Both the position numbers and the translations under genes were made by a program. From contig BRXU01000022.1 of NCBI GenBank assembly GCA_030267565.1, positions 516,001 to 580,000 of the forward strand: a stretch of 64,000 bases of DNA. The letters run 5' to 3'. The notes beneath the pieces were generated by a model that did no database searches, was not told the origin of the DNA, and was given only the letters and a program-made list of their open reading frames with translations. This document shows positions 56,501 to 64,000 of the stretch, one piece after another (the stretch's first letter is position 1; every line of letters starts with the position of its first letter). Source of the stretch: Pleodorina starrii. Its lineage: Eukaryota; Chlorophyta; Chlorophyceae; Chlamydomonadales; Volvocaceae.

Positions 56501-59500
56501 GGACCCGCGGGTCTGTGCTTCATTAGCTGACGTCGTTTGGTGTGATGTGAGCATGTGACTCTCTATAAACCGCGTCGAGGCGGCCACCCGAACCCGCCTG
56601 ATCCCCGTCTGAACCCCTCTTGAAACCGCCTCTGATGAAACCGCCTCCAGGCATGGACCCCCGCCTGGAGCATAGGGAGGCCGCTGCTCGCAGTCTGAGG
56701 GAGGTGGTGCTGCTGCTGCGAGTGCGGGCGCAGCAGGCGGCGCTGGCCAGGTCCACAACGACCCGCGGGTCGGTGGCGACCGCCGCCACTGGCGGCGACG
56801 CCGCCGCTGGCAGCGGCAGAGAAGGCGCCGGCGCCGCCGCCGCCACCTCGGCGTCGCGGCCGTCGCTGTCCGACCTGCCGGAGTTCCTTTTGGCGTTCCT
56901 GGTGTACATCCTGGGGCACCACCCGGACTGCCCCACGGTGGGAAAGAGGGAAGGGGAAGGGCGGGAGCGGGCGTGGGAAGGGAAGGGAAGGGAAGGCCCA
57001 GCCGCAGTTTGAAGGAGCGGTCGGTCCATAATCTAATAGTCTTGCTCGATGGCCCTATCCTCCGCTCCTTCAAGTGTCAGGCTTTCGTAACCTCCCGCCT
57101 GGCCGCCGCGTGGCTCGGACTCGCGTTGCCGATTGCACGGCACCATGCGCGGCGTGGCGGGGGGCGTGACGCGCGCCGACTCGCGCTGCTTTCCGTTGCC
57201 GCGCCCACTGTCCCGCTTCCGGCTTCAGGCACCGGCCCCGGACGACGACGTGAGCGGCGGAGAGGCGTTGGAGGCGCCCGACCCGGACGACTACCGCCCC
57301 TTCCAGGTCTGGCTACCGGCACCTACTCCATTCGCCCTGCAGTCCCGGCCTCGTGGCGTCTTGCCCGCAAAATGTTATTGCTCACCTGCCCTTGTTTCCC
57401 ACTTCCCAATCCGTGTTGCCCCTTCCCACTTCCTGCGGCCCCTTCGCCAATCCTTACTCTCCGATTCCTTTTGCTTTGCGCCTTCCAGGACATGATCCAG
57501 TTTGCGCTGGAGCCGCTGCTGGCGCCGCCGCCTTCCGCAGCGGCCGGCGGCGCTGTGGCGGCGGCGTTTGGCGGCGCGGGCGAGGCGCTGCCGGCGGTGT
57601 GCAAGGTGCTGCGCAGCGTCAAGCTGCAGATGCAGGACGCAGACGAGACGGTGAGGCGGGGGCGTTGCGGCCAGGGGGGCGGCAGGCAGGCAGGAGGGAT
57701 GTGGAGAGGGGACGTGGAGGCTCCTCCCATCAAATTGCGCGTCGTGGGGACCGGGGGGCTGGGGTCATGTCGCCGCTGCTTGCACGCCGTCCTGTGACGC
57801 GCACAAGTCCACGGCGCCGGTCCGCCACGGTGTGGCGATCCGGTCCCGTAAACCAAACCACCTGCATTTACGGGGTGCCCTAATGGGCAAGCGACAGCGA
57901 AGTGATGATGACTTGGACGCGAAGGAAGTGAATTGACACGAAACAAAGTGAAACGAAACAGCGAAGCGAGGCATGTCTGGGGGCTGTAGCTGTGTCTTGA
58001 GCGCGTGTTTCTGTTTCCGCGTGTTTCCGTTCCCGTTTCGCACCCCGCTAGCCCTCGGGACCTTATCCCGAGTCGCGACCTCTCCTGGAGCCCTGTTCAT
58101 GTTGCCTTGTGGAAGGGCGGGGAGCTGGGCCCCTGCGCCGAGGCGCCCTGCACGCGCGCCCCTGCTCCACCCGCCGCTTCCGCTAAGCGCACCCCCTTCC
58201 CCTTCCCCTCTGCACGCGTCCCATCCCATCGCGTCCCAACCCCGTGCGAACCCCAGTTCGAGCCCCCCGCCACGCAAACCATCCGCGTGCTGGCCGACAT
58301 CGGCATAGAAGTCGCAAAGGCCGTCGTGCAGCGAGAGATGCTCGCCGGGTCGGCGGTGGCGGGAGCGGGAGCGGGGGCCGCAGCCCCAGCCGCCGCCGCG
58401 GGTGGAGGCGGTAAGGACGGTCGGCAGCAGCAGCCGGCGCGGGGCAAAGGCGGCAAGGCCGACAAGCAGGCCACCGCAGCGGCGGCGGCGGCGCGCGACC
58501 CGGAGGCGGTCGCCGCTGCGGTGGTGCAGCTAGCCCGGCGGGAGCACCCGGGGCACTCGGTGGTGCCGGTGCGGCTGTTCAAGCTGGTCGATATGGCGGA
58601 GACCAAGGGTGAGGGGCGGGGCGCGGGGAAAGGACCGAGGGGACGGAAGGGCCCAGCCACCCTAATAATGAGACCCGCAATGGCGGAGGGGCCAAAGGGG
58701 GCCGGAGAGGGCGGGTGTTCAGACGTTTAATAGGGGCGCCACGGTCGCGGGAATGGGTACTGTACAGACCCGGGGCGCGGAGGCGGACGCGGGGTGGGCA
58801 GCGGGAGGGGTTGAGGGGGCTGGGTGCGGGGAGGGCCGCCGCGCGGTCGCAGAAGCGGAGGGGCGCACACACGACCCCAGAGAGGAGGGGTGATGAAGTC
58901 TCTCCTGGCTGCTCCTCGCCGCAGTTCATCGCTTCCGAAAAGCCTTCTCCCTCCCTGCCTCCCTCCGCTCTCCCAGGCCTTGGTGCTGACGGCGCCTGCC
59001 TGCCTCCGGGCTATCAGGTGGTCCTCAGCCCCTCCATCGCGGACCTGGGAGGAACCAACGCCGCAGCGCAGCAACCGGGGGACAGCGCGCCGACCGGCGG
59101 CCGCAATGCGACGCGCGGCCAGGCCGGTGCCGGTGCCGCGCCCGCCGCCAGAGGCCGTCGCGACGGCGGCGGCGGCGGCGGCGGGGGCAGCGACGGCGAG
59201 GAGGCGGACGAGGAGGCGGGCGATGAGGGCGCGGGGCTGGAGCCGGACGGCGGCGGGACACCGGGAGGCGGGGAGGAGGGAGAGGGACAACAGGCGCAGC
59301 CCGCTGGGAAACGCGGCAGCGGAGGCCGTGGCGGCGGCGGCGGTGCGAAGCGCAAGCGGCCAGAGGCGACCGGGGGCGGCGGCAAGGCCGGTGGCCGCGC
59401 GGTTGCGGCAGCCAGGAAGGAGCCGGCGGCCAAGAAGGATGCGGGCGCTGGTGGCGGCGGCGGCCGCGGCAGGGGCGCCGCAGCGGCCAGGGGGGCCAAG

Positions 59501-60723
59501 GGGGCGAAGAAGCGGCGGCGGTCTTCAGGGTACGAAAGCCTAAGCGAGGGCGAGCCGAGCAGCCCCAGCGAGGAAGAAGAAGAAGAAGAGGAGGACGAAG
59601 AAGAGGAGGAGCAGCAGGAGGCACAACCCGCTCCGAAACACGAGGCGGCGGCGGCGGCGGCGGCGCCGAGGGCGGCGGCTCGTGGAGCAGCGGCGGCGGT
59701 GGCAGCCGCAAAGGCACCGCTGAAACCGCCGGCGGCGGCGGGGGCAAGGCGGCAGCAGCAGCAGCGGGAGGCGCACCGCCAGCCCGCGGACGAGTACAAT
59801 CTGCCATCGGACGAAGAAAACGACGACCGTGAGGAGGTTCGGGAGGAGGAGGAAGAAGAGGAGGTGGAGGAAGAGGAGGAGGAAGACCAAGGCCGGACCG
59901 TGCGGCCTGCCGCTGCGGGTGGCCGGTTAGCCGCCCCGGGGCAGCAGCAGCAGCAGCCGGGCAAGCGCGGTCGCCCGCATGCTGCACCGCCCGCGCCGCA
60001 GCCGAAGCGGCGGCAGCAAGAGCAACAGCCGCGGCGGGATGCGGACGAGGAGGAGGAGGAGCAGGACAAGGAGAACACGGCCGGCAACGATGCCAACGGC
60101 GGCGGGGCGGCCAAGGCTGCGCTGCCGACGCGCAGGAGGGCGGCGGGTGGGCAGACGGCCGCGCTGCCGATGACGAAAGGTGTGCGGCAGCTGCTGGTTT
60201 GGGGGCGATCAGGAGATCGGAAGGGACACGGCGAAAAATGGACACTTACTTTTGCAGCCCCGCACCTTACCCCACACCAACGCACCTGAGGCGCCGCATC
60301 GCACTAGCTGAGGGCGTGTCTCGCTGACAATTCTTAAACCCGTACTGACAGCTCCCTTCACTCTCGTCTGGCTGGCCCTCCTCTCGCATTTGTTTTAAGC
60401 TCAGCTCTACGTGCCATGGCCACAATTCGCTGGCCTACTAGCCATTTCTGCGCTCCTCCTCTCCCTCTGTCCTCCCGGCTCTGCTTGCTGTCAGCTCCCT
60501 CTCATACCAAGGCACTTACACAGGGCCCCCTTTCGCAAACCCCCCCACCAACACCCCAGCGACCCGTCGACCCCAGCCGGCGGCGGCGGCGGCCGCCCCG
60601 GGGCTGGAGCCCGCCAAGCCAGCCGCCCGCGGTGGCGGCGCCGCGGCGCGGCGACGGCAGCCCGAAGCGGCAGCCCAGGAGCAGCAGTACGACTTTGATG
60701 CTGATGGCGACGGGGAGGCGTAG
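45156..60723 (+). CDS. PDS5: PDS5, cohesin-associated HEAT-repeat protein
   Basis: Exons 45156-45335, 45424-45582, 45879-45914, 46189-46275, 46698-46799, 47348-47430, 48116-48346, 48902-49100, 49338-49622, 50244-50363, 50860-51169, 51562-51797, 52060-52266, 52769-52933, 53537-54518, 54977-55479, 55697-55781, 56651-56937, 57229-57306, 57489-57650, 58257-58608, 58977-60179 and 60560-60723; about 2071 aa. PDS5 binds cohesin and controls its stability on chromosomes. Family evidence: [20 protein letters not shown] (the conserved IYAPEAPY-type helix), [57 protein letters not shown] with [16 protein letters not shown] (HEAT pair) and [16 protein letters not shown]. The C-tail is acidic/basic low complexity with a KRGRPH AT-hook-like core. 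Exons 2 and 3 are weak: poor acceptors, and a PDS5 segment seems missing before 46189. From 46189 on, every phase agrees. Confidence 0.87.
48810..48874 (+). mobile_element. Hairpin repeat element, copy A (PDS5 intron 7)
   Basis: A 65-bp sequence beginning TTGACTCAGAATGCGCCAGC and ending ACTCTCGCATCCTA. A perfect 10-bp hairpin occupies its middle: ATGAGGGACC at 48832-48841 pairs with GGTCCCTCAT at 48847-48856. It matches copy B in inverse orientation. No flanking direct repeat was seen for this copy. Confidence 0.7.
50402..50478 (-). mobile_element. Hairpin repeat element, copy B with 10-bp flanking direct repeats (PDS5 intron 10)
   Basis: The 57-bp core 50412-50468 is the reverse complement of copy A apart from a 4-bp deletion in one hairpin arm and one substitution. 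It is flanked by perfect TGTTATTAGG direct repeats at 50402-50411 and 50469-50478, which look like a target-site duplication. It has no coding capacity, so any movement would need enzymes from elsewhere. Confidence 0.72.
52831..52842. repeat. 12-bp palindrome GACCCGTGGGTC (PDS5 exon 14)
   Basis: Coding; read as ATRGSE in a Gly/Ser linker. Confidence 0.7.
55797..56258 (+). repeat. GGGGA / GGGAAGGGGA polypurine microsatellite in PDS5 intron 17
   Basis: About 460 bases made only of G and A (one T near 56059). The first 190 bases are pure (GGGGA)n. The rest is mostly a ten-base GGGAAGGGGA unit, with a return to GGGGA at the end. Long open frames through it on both strands are repeat artefacts. 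Confidence 0.95.
56502..56513. repeat. 12-bp palindrome GACCCGCGGGTC (PDS5 intron 17)
   Basis: A perfect intronic copy 258 bases before the next coding copy. Confidence 0.7.
56760..56771. repeat. 12-bp palindrome GACCCGCGGGTC (PDS5 exon 18)
   Basis: Coding; read as TTRGS, the same register as the exon 14 copy, in an Ala/Thr-rich linker. Confidence 0.7.
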
Positions 60724-63700
60724 GCACCGGCGGACACGCCGTCACACTCGCGAATGCGGCGCTGCCGTGTCAGATGCGCTCTTTTTCGTCGCCGTCATGA
60801 TTTCGCTATGATTGCTGTGTGCTTGGAGGGCGCTTATCCGCGTGAGGGCAAATGAGCGGCGGCGCATGAAAGGGGAAGGCACCGATGCAGGTTCCGCTTT
60901 TGAGGGCGCTTCGCGAAGGGCCGCGACGGAACGGGAGCACATCGGGGAACAGATATGGGGCAGAGTGACACCCGCGGGGGAACGCGGCGTCGGAGGAGGG
61001 CTCCCTCCCTAGAGGACGCTAGGGCTCGGCGTCCCATGTTCAAACCGGGTGGGTTGGGACGTCATCGTTGAACATGCATGGACCTTGGCCGTCGTTTGTA
61101 TGACTGGGAGAAGTGCGCTGCTGGCATAATCGCCGAGCGCACGCGCGTGTGAGTGTGTGTGAAGCTGTGTACCTTTTTAGACTTTGGACACGACATGACG
61201 AGGTTGCGCATTTTTTGTTTGGGGCTGTGGGTACACTGAGGCGTGCTGGGGAGTGGGTGGGTGGGTGGGTGTTGGGGAAGCCCTTGGATTGCGGCCCAAC
61301 CTGAGCCCCACGTTGCACCGCATGACATGCGGCCGCCGGGAGCCGCAAACGCACGTTGCGGGAGGGCGTGCAACGGAGTTAGGTCCACAGGCTGGGGAGG
61401 GGGAGGCATCATGTGGTCAAGGGAAGACCTCTGACGCGGGCTGGCAGCAGGATGGCGACCGGAAGGAAAGCAATGGCAAGCGGCCGCGTGGCTTCGAGAG
61501 TCGGGTACACATCGCATTGTTGTAGAGGGAGGGTGTATGGCACCAACAAGTACGGTACACTTCTCTTTGATCTTCGCTCATTGCGGTCGATGCTCAGGGC
61601 CGGGACGGAGGCCCTGGCTGGACCCGCATTCACAGCTTTCATGGCAGCAGTGTCGTTCAACTGTGGGTGTCGGGTGGAGGTTGGTCGACGGTTTCTTCGC
61701 CATGCATTGTCGACTTTGTGCGCTTGCGAAATGCAAAGAGCGCGTGGGAGGCGGCCAGAAGAATCGCACCCTCCTTGATGTCTTTGGCTTTGAAGACGTC
61801 GGTGCCTTGAGCCGTGTCTGAGCATTTATGTGTGTGCGGAACCTTGCGAGAATGCTTGAGCTTTGACCGTGGGTTTTGAAGGAGGCGCGCGCTGTGATTG
61901 CGCACGCGAACCGCTCCTGCTTGTGTTTCGTCTCTTTCCCACCTCCACCCCCCGGCTGCGTGTCACTGACCGACGACCACACCGTACCAGGGGAACCCTT
62001 CCTTCCTTCCATACTGCAGACACATCCTCCTGTTTGTCATGAGATTGTCACTTCCCTGGCACTGCCAAAAACGCAGATTCGATTTTTTACGGTGCATCAA
62101 GGAAATCTGTTTTCCTGCTCCAGTGTGCTCCATACTCTTGGAAGGGTAGAGCGAGCGGACAAACGGATCGTGCAGCGGAGACGACCTAAAGGGCAAAGAG
62201 AGAGCGCAGACAAGGCAGCACAAGACGCCCAGACAAGGCAGCACAAGACGCCCAGATTGGAAACGAGCAAGGCCGGGAACAGGGCTTAGAAACCCTAAGG
62301 TCACACGGGGGAATGGGCCATGAGGCCCCCCGATTGTGGTGCCGGGCTCCGGCGAACCAACAGACCTGACAGCAACTCGCGGGCTGCACCTGGATGAGCC
62401 GTGAGCCCTGGAAGAACCCCAATTGAAGAAATGTAAGTCGGATCAGCATGTCGTAATGCTAGTCTTCCGTTTGCGACCGCTGTGGCCGTGAGCACACCCA
62501 CCACTCAAAATACAACCCGCAAGATGAGGTGTCGTGGCTCAACTGAGTGCAACCCTTGGCGTGGTGCTCCTAAAGGACACATGGCGATGCCCCGAAGGCA
62601 GCCGCGGAAGTCAACGTCCACACAACAAGATAGCTCTGCCCGTCAGTCTGGGGCTGGGCGGGAGCACAGGGTCGGCTCTATTCGATGGATGGCTACAGCC
62701 ATAAACCGTCACCAATGCTCCATGACACACACCGCAGCTACAGCCAAAACAACCCAGATGCACTGCTGCACTCCTTCCGGGGCCTGGACGAGCCGAACCT
62801 TATCTCCCAACACCCGCCGTCCGAATGACAGCGTCAGCTGGTTTACGGTACCACCGCCTGCGCCACCGGACCAGCCAAGCAGTGCCAGTACCAAAGAGAG
62901 AGAGAGCCCCCCTTCTCCGACAAATGCGGTCACTTCTTTATTAAGCGCGGCTGCCTCCGAATCAAATGCGGCTGCCTCCAAAAACAATTCCCTGTTGGCG
63001 TGAATGCATGGGGACATGGTTCGTACAATCCTCGCAAAACTGTCCCCAGCCAAGGTTTGATTCTCGACATCGCCGCCCGCATCTGTCAATTACCATACCT
63101 GCAACGGACGCAAGCCTGAAGCCCCCTACACTTCTGCATACTTGGCGGCGCGTGCATGCGCACAGGCGCAAACTACGCGAGCAGAGCCGGCAAAAACAAG
63201 CAAGCGGAGACTCACAGCGCGTCACACATTGCGCGTGACGTTTGCACAATGCCTCACACCCAGTGGCAATCTGTGCACCTATCCAACTAGCAGCCATACA
63301 AAGACCACAGCCGCACTAATGCACCCGAAAACCCAAAACAGCGAGCGTTCTGCGCGTAACAATTGTGCTGTGCCGCCGCCACCGGGCGGCGGGTGTCACG
63401 TGTTCAACCCAGGTCGACAAGTACCCAGGGGCACGGTTGTTTGGTTGGGGTTCGTTGGTCGGGTTCGGCTTGTCTGGAAAACAGCAAGGAGTGGGCCGAT
63501 GGCCTGAGCCAAGAGCCCAAGACGTGCGTCCCGGGTTGGTTTCACTCCTGCACACAGCTCATAACACACAGATGGGGTACACCGACCCCTGCCGCCTAAC
63601 CGCTGCCCGGGCCGGATGGCGGCGGATGCCTTGGAACAATGACACAAACCGCGAAACGAAGGTTGGCCTGGGAAACTGCCCTTACATTGTTACACACACC

Positions 63701-63897
63701 TAGCCCTGCAGACCCGACTACAGGCCGGTACATACCAGTCGGAACAAGGACGTCGCCTGTACGGTGCCAAAGTGGACCCAAAACGTTCACGGCGTTGGCG
63801 CTGAAGACGGACGCGGTGTGGGCCGTTGGGGTCGCTGGGGCTGGGGCCGGCGGCCGCTGACCTTGTCCCCTTGTGTGCTCAATGTCGGCACCTTTAC
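60724..63897. other. Intergenic region, PDS5 3' end to the right-edge gene
   Basis: No gene could be supported in these 3.2 kb. The left part should hold the PDS5 3' untranslated region. A 23-base unit starting ACAAGGCAGC is doubled at about 62212-62260. A TGTAA occurs at 62432. The part after about 62480 is less GC-rich; open frames on both strands at 62482-63089 show neither a domain nor the G/C-ending codon bias of the neighbouring exons. Confidence 0.5.
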
Positions 63898-64000
63898 CCC
63901 CCAGGCAGTGCAGGCTGTCAAAATCCTCGTCTTGATAAAGGTGCCGTCCTCTGGCAACTTGGCCGCCTCGTCCCGCAGCCGATCCAGCAGCTGGGCCGTG
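63898..64000 (-). CDS. Partial exon of an unrecognised gene (right edge)
   Basis: Read on the minus strand, the last 103 bases keep one frame open with strong G/C-ending codons: AQLLDRLRDEAAKLPEDGTF followed by IKTRILTACTAWG. A GT-AA donor then follows at 63897-63896. The amphipathic helix-like start and the sharp end at a splice donor suggest a real exon. The exon continues beyond the window. No downstream exon was found before the PDS5 3' region, and I do not recognise the family. Confidence 0.45.

Noticed and set aside
55622..57073. 483-codon minus-strand frame rich in Leu-Pro-Ser-Pro
   Set aside because: It is the complement of the GGGGA polypurine tract; any frame through that repeat stays open.
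62482..63089. Overlapping plus- and minus-strand frames of 173 and 126 codons
   Set aside because: They are mutually exclusive and compositionally unremarkable, with no motif or splice partner that could be defended.
1..64000. tRNA, rRNA, CRISPR array, insertion sequence with transposase
   Set aside because: None was seen. Spaced repeats here are simple-sequence or very short elements without coding capacity.

Overview
The window looks like nuclear DNA of a chlamydomonadalean (volvocine-type) green alga. It is GC-rich and every gene is cut by many short introns with GT-AG (rarely GC-AG) borders. Coding exons favour G or C at third codon positions and carry long Ala/Gly/Gln/Pro runs. Intergenic DNA is more AT-rich, with TGTAA words where algal polyadenylation signals are expected. 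The gene set also fits: a plastid-type transaldolase, a hydroxyproline-glycoprotein glycosyltransferase and a MORN/filamin protein. The genus cannot be fixed from the sequence alone. All gene models were built by hand from homology-like motifs, splice sites and phase. Each full model closes in one frame to a stop.

Layout from left to right: (1) 1-4434 (+), 3' part of a D-cysteine desulfhydrase/ACC deaminase-type PLP enzyme. (2) 5426-14377 (-), a 13-exon TMTC-type membrane O-mannosyltransferase with TPRs. (3) 14847-18949 (+), NOB1, the PIN endonuclease of 18S rRNA maturation, divergent from TMTC. (4) 20973-28867 (+), a 15-exon MORN-repeat plus filamin-repeat protein with a suspicious 10-bp duplication in its tail. 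(5) 30178-33673 (+), transaldolase. (6) 35566-38933 (-), a membrane protein with a nitrilase-type domain resembling apolipoprotein N-acyltransferase. (7) 38934-40519, spacer holding a decayed copy of the transaldolase 3' end. (8) 40520-44001 (-), a type II membrane glycosyltransferase of the HPAT/SGT family with a cysteine-rich apple-like stem. (9) 45156-60723 (+), a 23-exon PDS5 cohesin regulator. (10) 60724-63897, spacer; then a partial exon (-) at the right edge.

The genes serve unrelated housekeeping pathways: sulfur/amino-acid metabolism, secretory-pathway glycosylation (two genes), ribosome assembly, pentose phosphate metabolism and chromosome cohesion. Nothing suggests an operon-like unit. 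The less ordinary content is repetitive. A roughly 60-bp hairpin element lies in opposite orientations in two PDS5 introns, and one copy is flanked by a perfect 10-bp direct repeat. A 12-bp palindrome (GACCC-NN-GGGTC) is scattered through exons, introns and 3' regions. Another dispersed intronic repeat ends in CGTGGATAAC plus a C-tract, and there is a roughly 460-bp GGGGA polypurine tract.
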